A stretch of DNA of 6,924 nt from Anaerolineales bacterium UBA2232. Its GTDB lineage: Bacteria; Chloroflexota; Anaerolineae; UBA2200. The position numbers and the translations under genes were made by a program. The notes beneath the pieces were generated by a model that was given only the letters and a program-made list of their open reading frames with translations, was not told where the DNA came from and ran no database searches. Shown here piece after piece: positions 1-5,549 of this stretch. The stretch's first letter is position 1, and each line of letters opens with the position of its first letter. The stretch is from the NCBI GenBank assembly GCA_002348045.1, contig DDYO01000163.1:10241-17164 (forward strand), given 5' to 3'.

Positions 1-440
1 GGCGGGTCAAGATGAAGCCTGGCAAGCCCCTGGCCTTCGGCCGGATAGCCGGTGTTCCGGTAGTCGGGCTGCCAGGAAATCCCGTTTCGGCGATGGTTTC
101 CTTTGAGCTCCTGGTCCGCCCAGCGATCCTGACGATGCTGGGGGCAAGCAATGTCCACCGCCTCACGACAGAGGCCGTTCTCATGGACGGGATTGGGGAC
201 AAGGACAACCGCCGCCACTATTTGCGGGTGAGGGTGCGTCGTCATGGGGATGAGGTGCAGGCCTATTTGACGGGCGAGCAGGGCTCGGGGATCTTGAGGT
301 CCATGGTGGAGGCCAACGGCCTGGCAATCATTCCGGCGGAGTGGAGGAAGGCGGAGGCAGGCGCTCGCGTTCAGGTGATCCTCCTGGACGCCGATGAAGG
401 CTGCAGGCTGCCGACAGCGACGCTGCGGTCTCATGGGTAA
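1..440 (+). CDS. moeA: Molybdopterin molybdenumtransferase MoeA, C-terminal part (5' end outside window)
   Basis: MoeA inserts molybdenum (or tungsten) into adenylylated molybdopterin in the cytoplasm, the last common step of Moco synthesis. The frame is open from the left edge of the window (codons from base 3 read R-V-K-M-K-P-G-K-P), so the Met at 12 is internal and not a start. About 145 residues are present, compared with roughly 400 for the whole protein. Visible are the MKPGKPLAFG and GLPGNPVSAMVSFEL motifs of the MoeA/MogA-like domain. These are followed by the small C-terminal beta domain, with YLRVRV, a TGEQGSGILRSM stretch and a NGLAIIP motif, all typical of MoeA domain IV. The stop is TAA at 438-440. 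The mogA-type gene begins only 24 nt downstream with its own SD, so the two are almost certainly co-transcribed. The family call is secure. Whether this copy prefers Mo or W cannot be read from the sequence. Confidence 0.95.
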   Translation, partial: RVKMKPGKPLAFGRIAGVPVVGLPGNPVSAMVSFELLVRPAILTMLGASNVHRLTTEAVLMDGIGDKDNRRHYLRVRVRRHGDEVQAYLTGEQGSGILRSMVEANGLAIIPAEWRKAEAGARVQVILLDADEGCRLPTATLRSHG

Positions 441-464
441 TCTGGCACCTTGGAGGGAAAGACA

Positions 465-1013
465 ATGCCTATCAGCGCTGGGGTGTTGACTATCAGCGAT
501 CGGTGTTCTCGAGGAGAGTCTCAGGACGCAGGGGGCCCCTTGATCGTGCAGATGCTTACCGAGAGCCTGGGTGCCGATGTTAGGCGAACCGGCTGCGTCC
601 CCGATGATCGCCACAAGATCGCCGAGACCCTTAGTTCCTGGTGTGATCGGGACAGGATCGACCTCATTGTGACCACGGGTGGGACAGGCTTCTCGACGCG
701 GGACGTCACTCCCGAAGCAACCCGCGACGTGATCGAGCGTGACGCGCCGGGCCTGGCCGAGGCCATGCGTTCCGATGGACTGAAAGTCACGCCACACGCG
801 ATGCTGTCGCGGGCAGTGTGTGGTATTCGCGGCCAGACACTGATTATCAACCTTCCCGGCAACCCCAAGGCGATCAGGGAGGGACTGCAGACCATTTTGC
901 CGGTCCTACCCCACGGAGTGGACATCCTGAAGGGCACTCAGGGCGCCAACGAACAGCACGAATTCGGGCACCGGGGTCAGAGAGGTACCAGGGGGACACA
1001 TGTCGCTGGTTAA
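465..1013 (+). CDS. mogA: MogA/MoaB family molybdopterin adenylyltransferase
   Basis: The predicted product has 182 residues and would adenylylate molybdopterin with ATP, preparing it for metal insertion by MoeA. The start is set at ATG 465 because a clear GGAGGG (452-457) lies 7 nt upstream; an in-frame TTG at 450 would overlap that SD. Motifs are SDRCSRGESQDAGGP (residues 11-25), the nucleotide/pterin-binding TTGGTGFSTRDVTPEAT (70-86, containing the Asp equivalent to the catalytic Asp of the TRDVTP motif) and INLPGNPKA (128-136). The length fits MogA/MoaB proteins (about 165-195 aa). The last 25 or so residues (EFGHRGQRGTRGTHVAG) are polar and lie outside the fold; part of this DNA also serves as the translation-initiation region of the next gene, which starts 14 nt before this stop. 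MogA and bacterial MoaB cannot be separated with confidence by eye. The symbol is given for function, next to moeA. Confidence 0.92.
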   Translation: MPISAGVLTISDRCSRGESQDAGGPLIVQMLTESLGADVRRTGCVPDDRHKIAETLSSWCDRDRIDLIVTTGGTGFSTRDVTPEATRDVIERDAPGLAEAMRSDGLKVTPHAMLSRAVCGIRGQTLIINLPGNPKAIREGLQTILPVLPHGVDILKGTQGANEQHEFGHRGQRGTRGTHVAG

Positions 1014-1830
1014 GGACAAAGATGGTCGGCTGCACATCCAAACGCCGTTGATGGCCGAGTCCTTGATGGACAAGGCCTTGCTGGAAAGGACCGAGATTAC
1101 CGAGGTCTTTCGGCCGCTCCCAAACCTGAACGTGGTCAAGCTTGGCGGACAGAGCATTATTGACCGTGGCGCCCAGGTCGTCCTCCCGCTGGTGCAGGAG
1201 ATTGCCGCAGCGCGAGCACAGCACGAGCTTCTGATTGTTACCGGCGGCGGCACACGCAGCCGGCACGCCTACGCCATCGCCCTGGACCTGGGTATGCCGA
1301 CGGGCGTCCTGGCCAAGCTTGGGGAAAGCATCAGCGAGCAGAATGCCTTGATGCTTTCGGTCTTGCTGGCGCCCCATGGCGGGGTGAAGATTGGCCACAA
1401 CGAAGTCACCGCATTGCCAGCGTACCTGGCCCTGGGCACGATTCCAGTGATGCACGCGATGCCGCCCTATGGGCTGTGGGAGCAGCCGGACGAGCGGGGG
1501 CGGATTCCTCCTCATCGCACCGATGCGGGGGCCTTCCTCACGGCTGAAGTGCTGGGCGCCCGACGCTGTATCCTGGTGAAGGACGAGAGAGGTCTGTTCA
1601 TGGCGGATCCCAAGAAAGATCCGAAGGCTACCTTCATCCCGGAAATCGAGGTGGGTGAGTTGCTGGCCATGGACCTTGGCGATCTGGCGGTGGAACGTAC
1701 CATGTTGGTAGCCCTCGCTCGTTCTCGCTCCGTCCGCGAGGTTTTCCTGGTCAATGGGCTGGAACCGGGCAATCTGACCCGGGCGTTACAGGGAGAGAAC
1801 CCGGGCACGCGTATCTACCGGCGCGCTTGA
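1000..1830 (+). CDS. mosB: Molybdenum storage protein (MoSto) subunit, MosB-like
   Basis: The product has 276 residues and the amino-acid-kinase (UMP-kinase-like) fold. The family is the ATP-dependent molybdenum/tungsten storage protein known from Azotobacter, a hetero-hexamer that packs molybdate into polyoxometalate clusters. Matches to remembered MosA/MosB sequences run the whole length: VKLGGQS-IIDRG (46-57), TGGGTRSRH (81-89), MPPYGLW (154-160), IPPHRTDAGAFL (169-180), VKDERGLF-MADPKK (193-206), TFIPEIEV (211-218) and VNGLEPGNLTRAL near 251-263. MPPYxLW is the MosB form; MosA has PPYHHH. The residues aligning with the MosA cluster ligands Glu129, His140 and His156 are Gly, Tyr and Gly here, so this looks like the beta-type subunit. 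The start ATG 1000 lies inside the end of mogA (14-nt overlap), with GGGGGA (991-996) as SD, which suggests translational coupling. A MosA partner is not in the window. Ordinary UMP kinase is unlikely given the MoSto-specific motifs. Confidence 0.9.
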   Translation: MSLVKDKDGRLHIQTPLMAESLMDKALLERTEITEVFRPLPNLNVVKLGGQSIIDRGAQVVLPLVQEIAAARAQHELLIVTGGGTRSRHAYAIALDLGMPTGVLAKLGESISEQNALMLSVLLAPHGGVKIGHNEVTALPAYLALGTIPVMHAMPPYGLWEQPDERGRIPPHRTDAGAFLTAEVLGARRCILVKDERGLFMADPKKDPKATFIPEIEVGELLAMDLGDLAVERTMLVALARSRSVREVFLVNGLEPGNLTRALQGENPGTRIYRRA

Positions 1831-1847
1831 GGGAATGACAGGGCGCC

Positions 1848-1873
1848 CAGCATGGACTATGCCTGCCGTGCTG
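1848..1873 (+). terminator. Stem-loop after mos, weak terminator candidate
   Basis: CAGCATGG (1848-1855) pairs with CCGTGCTG (1866-1873), giving 8 bp with one G-T wobble and a 10-nt loop, 18 nt after the mos stop. No T-run follows, so it is at best a weak or factor-assisted end signal for the moeA-mogA-mos transcript. No convincing sigma70 promoter was found between it and the riboswitch at 1931. Read-through from mos into the tup leader is therefore possible. Confidence 0.3.
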
Positions 1874-1930
1874 TACTCGCGGTGGGGACTGGCCGTGTGA
1901 TCTTGGCCGTTGCTTAACAACCTACGGAGA

Positions 1931-2035
1931 GCATCTCCGAGCTTTGATACCTATAGGCCGACAGCGGCCCACGGTGCAAAGCCGGAAGGGTGTAGCGGGA
2001 AACGGCTACGCCTCCCAGTCTTGGAAAGGAGATGC
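1931..2035 (+). ncRNA. Moco/Wco-type riboswitch aptamer (MOCO RNA motif) ahead of tupBCA
   Basis: Closing stem P1 is a perfect 8 bp: GCATCTCC (1931-1938) with GGAGATGC (2028-2035). Inside it, GCTTTG (1941-1946) pairs with CAAAGC (1977-1982). This arm carries a distal hairpin, GGCCG (1956-1960) with CGGCC (1965-1969), with ACC/GGT (1949-1951/1973-1975) between. A second arm runs 1988-1996 with 2005-2013, nine pairs including wobbles, and has a GGGAAACG loop. The unpaired or junction blocks CTCCGAGC (1935-1942), GCCTCCC (2010-2016) and GGAAAGG (2023-2029) match the conserved blocks I recall for the Moco RNA motif, which controls Moco synthesis genes and molybdate/tungstate transporters. The presence of the extra distal hairpin fits the Moco-type rather than the shorter variant proposed for tungsten cofactor, but my arm labelling is from memory. 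Position 129 nt ahead of tupB makes the importer the likely target. Confidence 0.85.
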
Positions 2036-2054
2036 GCTGGCGAGCGACACGCTT

Positions 2055-2085
2055 GGCGGCGTTTTCTTCTGAAGACGCCGCCTTT
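2055..2085 (+). terminator. Terminator-like hairpin of the riboswitch expression platform
   Basis: GGCGGCGTTTTC (2055-2066) pairs with GAAGACGCCGCC (2071-2082) in 12 consecutive pairs, one of them a T-G wobble, around a TTCT loop. It begins 20 nt after the aptamer closing stem. Only three T follow (2083-2085, then CC), so the U-tract is short for an intrinsic terminator. Placement between the aptamer and tupB suggests transcriptional attenuation. A clear anti-terminator pairing with the P1 3' strand was not found by eye. Confidence 0.55.
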
Positions 2086-2109
2086 CCATGTCTGACAGCT
2101 TGCCTAGCG

Positions 2110-2147
2110 GCGCACTTCTCCCAGGACGGTGCGTATTTTTGGAGGAG
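2110..2147 (+). promoter_or_regulatory. Second leader hairpin and SD-masking sequence ahead of tupB
   Basis: Two mutually exclusive structures can be drawn. CGCAC (2111-2115) pairs with GTGCG (2129-2133), extendable by a G-T pair 2110/2134, and is followed by TATTTTT, which resembles a small terminator. Alternatively CTTCTCC (2115-2121) pairs over seven positions (one wobble) with GGAGGAG (2141-2147), the SD region of tupB, and would block ribosome binding. Both share C2115, so only one can form at a time. This is read from base pairing only. Confidence 0.4.
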
Positions 2148-2163
2148 GACGAACATCAGAGAC

Positions 2164-2868
2164 ATGCTGACTGGTTTGGCGCAAGCGATTCACCTCATCG
2201 TTGACCTCGATCCCGCGGTCATGACGATTGTTGCCCTTTCTCTGCGTGTGACGGGAATAGCCTTGTTCTTTAGCGCCCTGATCGGCATCCCTCTCGGTGC
2301 ACTTCTTGGACTCAACCGGTTCATCGGACGCCGTCTGGTGGTCGCTCTCCTGTACACCGGAATGGGTTTTCCCCCGGTGGTCGTGGGCCTATTTGTCTAC
2401 ATGCTGCTGTCGCGAAGCGGCCCACTGGGGAGTCTGAACTCCCCGCTGATCCCAGCGCTCTTCACGCCTGGAGCGATGATACTGGCCCAGACTATTATCT
2501 CGTTCCCACTGGTGGCTGGCTTTACGATGGCGGCAGTGATGGGCGTCGATCCCCAGCTGAGGCTGCAGGTGCAGGCTTTGGGCGCTACCCCGTGGCAAAC
2601 CGCGCTAACGGTGCTGTCGGAGGCAAGAATGGGAGTGATCGTATCGATCATCGCCGGGTTTGGCAGCATCATCTCGGAAGTGGGGGCCGTCATGATGGTA
2701 GGTGGGAACATCGAAAACAGCACCCGGGTGCTGACCACCGCAATCGTGCTGGAGACCAATAAGGGCAGGTTCAGCCTAGCTCTCGCGCTGGGCGCCATCC
2801 TGTTGCTGCTGTCATTCGCGGCCAATGTAGCGATGATCCGCCTGCAGGGAAAGGACCTGGAGGCATGA
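2164..2868 (+). CDS. tupB: Tungstate ABC transporter permease TupB
   Basis: The product is a 234-residue inner-membrane permease of the TupABC tungstate importer, with an N-terminal LDPAVMTIVALSLRVTG stretch and several hydrophobic segments (about residues 20-50, 58-83, 101-125, 155-180 and 208-226). Family hallmarks are FPPVVVGLFVYMLLSRSGPLG near 69-89, an EAA-type cytoplasmic loop QALGATPWQTALTVLSEAR near 137-155 that docks on the ATPase, and TRVLTTAIVLETNKGRFSLA near 187-206. The ATG at 2164 gives the N-terminus expected for TupB. The strong GGAGGAGG (2141-2148) sits 15 nt upstream of it, longer than usual; an in-frame ATC codon at 2155 has the ideal distance of 6 nt. The frame is open further up to ATG 2032, but that lies in the riboswitch and adds 44 residues unlike the family. 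The stop overlaps the tupC start by 4 nt (ATGA), which indicates translational coupling. Confidence 0.93.
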   Translation: MLTGLAQAIHLIVDLDPAVMTIVALSLRVTGIALFFSALIGIPLGALLGLNRFIGRRLVVALLYTGMGFPPVVVGLFVYMLLSRSGPLGSLNSPLIPALFTPGAMILAQTIISFPLVAGFTMAAVMGVDPQLRLQVQALGATPWQTALTVLSEARMGVIVSIIAGFGSIISEVGAVMMVGGNIENSTRVLTTAIVLETNKGRFSLALALGAILLLLSFAANVAMIRLQGKDLEA

Positions 2869-3596
2869 CGGATCCGATCTACCAGCTGTGTGACGTCGCC
2901 AAGGAGTACGAGGGTCGGTGCGTCCTGAGCGTCCAGTCCCTGGATATCCATCGGGGTGAGATCTTTGGCCTAGTGGGACCCAGCGGCGCGGGCAAGAGCA
3001 CATTGCTGCGGTTGCTCAACTTCCTGGAAGCGCCCACTCGAGGCGTTATCCGGTTTGATGACGTTGAGGTGTCGGGCTTGAGAGCGGTGCCCCTTACCCT
3101 CAGGAGGAGGGTGACAACTGTCTTTCAGCGTCCGGTTCTACTCAATCGCAGCGTTGAAGCCAATGTGGCATTTGGATTGTCGCTACGGGGCGAGGAAGGC
3201 ACGGACAGCCGCATCTCGGCGGCGCTAGAACGGGTGGGGCTGGGCGGGTTGGCGAAGAAGAGGGCACGCACGCTGTCCGGTGGCGAACTGCAGCGTGTTG
3301 CGTTGGCTCGGGCCATCGTGCTCAATTCCGACGTGCTGCTTCTTGACGAGCCCACCGCGAACCTGGACCCATACAACGTCGGGCTGATTGAAGAGGCGGT
3401 GAGGGGGATCAACAGGGAGAAAGGGACCACCGTGGTCCTGGTTACGCACAACGTCTTCCAGGCCCGACGCCTGGCTGATCGCGTAGGCCTACTGCTCGAT
3501 GGAATGATGGTCGAAGTGAGCGACGCACATTCGTTCTTTGAGAACCCTCGGGACCCCCGCACAGCAGCCTTTGTTCGCGGGGACATGGTCTACTGA
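2865..3596 (+). CDS. tupC: Tungstate ABC transporter ATP-binding protein TupC
   Basis: The product is the 243-residue ABC ATPase that powers TupB on the cytoplasmic face of the membrane. All core motifs are intact: Walker A GPSGAGKST (38-46), Q-loop Gln88 in VFQRPVLL, signature LSGGELQR (137-144), Walker B VLLLDEP (157-163) with catalytic Glu162, D-loop ANLDP (165-169) and switch His195 in VTHN. FQRPVLLNRSVEANV is the form usual in TupC/ModC-like ATPases. No C-terminal molybdate-binding TOBE domain is present; the protein stops soon after the ENPRDPRTAAFVRGD tail, as short TupC proteins do. It starts at ATG 2865 overlapping the tupB stop by 4 nt, with AAGGA (2851-2855) as a plausible SD 9 nt upstream. 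The stop at 3594-3596 is followed by an 83-nt gap before tupA with no strong hairpin, so one transcript for B-C-A is likely. Confidence 0.94.
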   Translation: MTDPIYQLCDVAKEYEGRCVLSVQSLDIHRGEIFGLVGPSGAGKSTLLRLLNFLEAPTRGVIRFDDVEVSGLRAVPLTLRRRVTTVFQRPVLLNRSVEANVAFGLSLRGEEGTDSRISAALERVGLGGLAKKRARTLSGGELQRVALARAIVLNSDVLLLDEPTANLDPYNVGLIEEAVRGINREKGTTVVLVTHNVFQARRLADRVGLLLDGMMVEVSDAHSFFENPRDPRTAAFVRGDMVY

Positions 3597-3679
3597 TTGG
3601 CGAAAAGGGCATCCAGGCGAGCGTTGGCGCGCGAAGCCAGGCGGTCGCCATTGTCAATCCAGGTGAAGGAGACCAAGTC

Positions 3680-4615
3680 GTGAGCAAGCGAACCACGCGA
3701 ATTCTGAGCCTCATCTTGGTGGTTGCTGTTCTGGCTGCGTGTGCGCCGGCGCCCACGCCAACTGTGGTTCCGCTGACGGCAATCCCACCTACTGCGTTAC
3801 CGCCAGCCCAGGTTCCACCGACGCCGACGCCCTTTCCTCCGGCCAAGCTTATCCTGGGCACTACGACCAGCACCCGGGATTCCGGCCTGCTGGACGCGAT
3901 CCTGCCCGATTTTCAGAAGTCCTTCAACGCCAAGGTGGACGTGATTGCGGTCGGGACGGGACAGGCAATGAAGCTAGGTGAGGACGGCAATGCGGACGTG
4001 TTGATGGTTCACGCCCGGTCTCTTGAAGATGCATTCATGGCCGCGGGTCACGGCACCCGGCGCGACGACCTGATGTACAATGACTTTGTGGTGCTTGGTC
4101 CGGCGGCGGATCCGGCCGGGGTGAAGGCTGCCAAGGCGGCTGCCGAAGCATTCAGCATGATCGCTGGGGCGCAGGCCAAGTTCGTGTCTCGGGGCGATGG
4201 ATCCGGCACGAACGTCAAAGAGAACGAGGTTTGGGCCGCGGCGAGCATCAAGCCCGAGGGGGCATGGTACATTGCCGCGGGACAGGGCATGGGCGCCGTG
4301 CTGACCATGGCCAATGAGCAGCTGGCCTACACCCTGAGCGACCGCGCCAGCTATCTGGCACGCAAGCTGGAGGGACTGGAGCTGGAGATCGTCTACGAAG
4401 GCGACAAGGTGCTGTTCAACCCGTATGGCGTCATCACCGTCAATCCCAACAAGAGCCCGCAGATCAACGGGAGCCTGGCCATGCAGTTTGTTGACTGGGT
4501 GATTTCGGCGCCATCGCAGGAAAAGATCGCCGACTTTGGCAAGGACAAGTACGGCGTCTCCCTATTCTTTCCGGACTCTGCGGCCTACCGTGCGGCGCAC
4601 CCCACCGCACCCTAG
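3680..4615 (+). CDS. tupA: Tungstate-binding lipoprotein TupA
   Basis: The product is the 311-residue extracytoplasmic binding protein of the importer. The GTG start (3680) is chosen because AAGGAG (3666-3671) lies 8 nt upstream and the signal peptide begins there. A positively charged head (MSKRTTR) and hydrophobic core lead to the lipobox L18-A19-A20-C21, so the mature protein is lipid-anchored at Cys21. A Pro/Thr-rich linker (about 22-54, with runs such as PPTPTPFPP) follows, a style common in Chloroflexota lipoproteins. The ligand-binding domain opens with LGTTTSTRDSGLLD (59-72), whose TTTS motif is the TupA oxyanion-binding signature. It continues with VGTGQAMKLGEDGNADVLMVHAR (91-113), MYNDFVVLGP (132-141), SRGDGSGTN (170-178) and EGAWYIAAGQGMG (193-205). 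TupA proteins bind tungstate much more tightly than molybdate, but family-level similarity alone does not exclude molybdate use here. It is the last gene of the tup operon, an order different from the common A-B-C. Confidence 0.95.
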   Translation: MSKRTTRILSLILVVAVLAACAPAPTPTVVPLTAIPPTALPPAQVPPTPTPFPPAKLILGTTTSTRDSGLLDAILPDFQKSFNAKVDVIAVGTGQAMKLGEDGNADVLMVHARSLEDAFMAAGHGTRRDDLMYNDFVVLGPAADPAGVKAAKAAAEAFSMIAGAQAKFVSRGDGSGTNVKENEVWAAASIKPEGAWYIAAGQGMGAVLTMANEQLAYTLSDRASYLARKLEGLELEIVYEGDKVLFNPYGVITVNPNKSPQINGSLAMQFVDWVISAPSQEKIADFGKDKYGVSLFFPDSAAYRAAHPTAP

Positions 4616-4632
4616 GGAATAACCCCCAGCAT

Positions 4633-4661
4633 CACCATTGTCTCCTTCAGGGAGAATGGTG
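4633..4661 (+). terminator. Stem-loop just after tupA
   Basis: CACCATT (4633-4639) pairs with AATGGTG (4655-4661), and inside it CTCC (4642-4645) pairs with GGAG (4651-4654). This gives 11 pairs with a 2-nt bulge and a TTCAG loop, starting 18 nt after the tupA stop. No T-run follows. It may protect the 3' end or help end the tup transcript. The frame after the tupA stop stays open for 39 codons here, but the RNA structure explains the pattern better than a gene does. Confidence 0.4.
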
Positions 4662-4749
4662 GCCTTATCCTGGTCATGCCTGACATGTCCAGCACGCTGC
4701 AGGTGAAAGGCGTGATAGAGATCCGCGTGGAATAGCTGATCATCCTAGA

Positions 4750-4765
4750 GCTCGCTTCGGCGAGC
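4750..4765. repeat. GCTCGC-TTCG-GCGAGC hairpin
   Basis: A perfect 6-bp stem with a C(TTCG)G tetraloop, which is exceptionally stable as RNA on the plus strand. It lies between the tup operon and the convergent minus-strand genes and has no T-run. It probably acts together with the larger palindrome just downstream, at 4777-4826. Confidence 0.5.
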
Positions 4766-4776
4766 AGCCCCCCATC

Positions 4777-4826
4777 GTAAGGCCTGCGGGTAACGGACCT
4801 CGTGCCACCGTTGCCCGCAGGCCTAC
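4777..4826. terminator. Large near-perfect palindrome, candidate bidirectional terminator
   Basis: GGCCTGCGGGTAACGG (4781-4796) faces CCGTTGCCCGCAGGCC (4808-4823): 16 pairs with a single T-G wobble around an 11-nt loop. An A-T pair or three more pairs with a bulged A can extend it to 4777-4826. It sits between the ends of tupA (+) and the GIN-domain gene (-), the right place for a shared terminator of convergent units. Neither side carries a proper T-run, so a REP-like repetitive palindrome is the alternative. Confidence 0.5.
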
Positions 4827-4889
4827 CTCTTGCATGATCCGACTGAGCACCAGGCGTGTCCCCTGGCATGCAGCCCGCGCCACAGAAGG

Positions 4890-5549
4890 CTACTTGACTC
4901 CCAGGCTCCTGACCTTGCCCAGGCCGCTCACCCGCTGGTTGAGCCTGGGACTGCCAAAGTATTCGATGGTGCCGGCGCCAGACACCTGGGCGTCAAGGGC
5001 ATCGGCGGCCCAGATGGTGGCGCTGCCAACGCCTGACAGGTTGACGGTGGCGGTCTGGCTCAACAAGCTTCCGCCCTGGAAGGAGCCAGCGCCACTCAGA
5101 CGAACCCGCAGGGTTTCGGCCTTGCCGCCGACCTCGATGCTGCCCACACTGCTCAGCTCCGCGTTAAGGTGGTTGGCCGTGACATCGTCAACAGCCAGCT
5201 GCCCCGCGCCCGTGAGGGAGAGATCCAGCTGGTCTGCTTGGAGCCGGGCGGACCGAACCCTGCCGGCGCCGGACAGGCGCAGGCCGGCAACCTTCTTCAT
5301 TGTTACATAAAGCTTGATAGGCCCAATACCATCAAACATCCGACCCAGCCACTCGGTCCACTCGCGGGTAAAGTGGATCATGAGGGTGCTGTCCTGCACC
5401 TCGGTCTTGATGTGAGGCAAGATGTCGGATCGGGCCTCTACCTCCACTGCTTCCTGGTCCCCCTGGGTTACGATGACGTCGCCGACGCCCATGAGGGCCA
5501 CCCGATCGAATCCGTTCACGCTGCGCTGTTCGCGTACCACACTGCTCAT
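4890..5549 (-). CDS. GIN-domain (DUF2807) beta-repeat protein without signal peptide
   Basis: The product has 219 residues and belongs to the putative auto-transporter adhesin head GIN domain family (DUF2807), whose members form a right-handed beta-helix-like structure; the biological role is unknown. The start is CAT at 5547-5549 because AAGGAG (minus strand, 5555-5560) lies 5 nt upstream. An in-frame ATG nine codons earlier would include this SD. The N-terminal part has NGFDRVALMGVGDVIVTQGD (12-31) and VEVEARSDILPHI. The rest shows a periodic motif at residues 92, 112, 132, 151, 171, 189 and 207 (LSGAG, LTGAG, LSSVG, LSGAG, LSGVG, VSGAG, VSGLG), that is, one turn per 18-20 residues. Many relatives carry an export signal, but here the domain begins almost at residue 1 and no hydrophobic segment is seen, so it looks cytosolic. 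The DUF4342 gene ends 91 nt upstream on the same strand and may share its transcript. Confidence 0.86.
   Translation of the reverse strand: MSSVVREQRSVNGFDRVALMGVGDVIVTQGDQEAVEVEARSDILPHIKTEVQDSTLMIHFTREWTEWLGRMFDGIGPIKLYVTMKKVAGLRLSGAGRVRSARLQADQLDLSLTGAGQLAVDDVTANHLNAELSSVGSIEVGGKAETLRVRLSGAGSFQGGSLLSQTATVNLSGVGSATIWAADALDAQVSGAGTIEYFGSPRLNQRVSGLGKVRSLGVK

Noticed and set aside
874..1515. Minus-strand open frame opposite mogA and mos
   Set aside because: It lies wholly antisense to two recognised genes and shows no domain; it is a typical shadow frame in GC-rich DNA.
1874..1930. Possible sigma70 promoter ahead of the riboswitch (TTGGCC, TAACAA)
   Set aside because: The two elements do not have workable spacing and no other pair was found, so no promoter was called.
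2032..2163. 44-codon N-terminal extension of tupB from an ATG at 2032 preceded by AAGGAG
   Set aside because: The SD-like bases are the 3' strand of riboswitch stem P1, with no spacing to the ATG. The extension runs through two hairpins and the true SD, and the peptide resembles no TupB N-terminus.
3442..3873. Minus-strand frame with Gly/Val-rich repeats opposite the start of tupA
   Set aside because: The repetitive look is the reverse of the Pro/Thr-rich linker codons of TupA.
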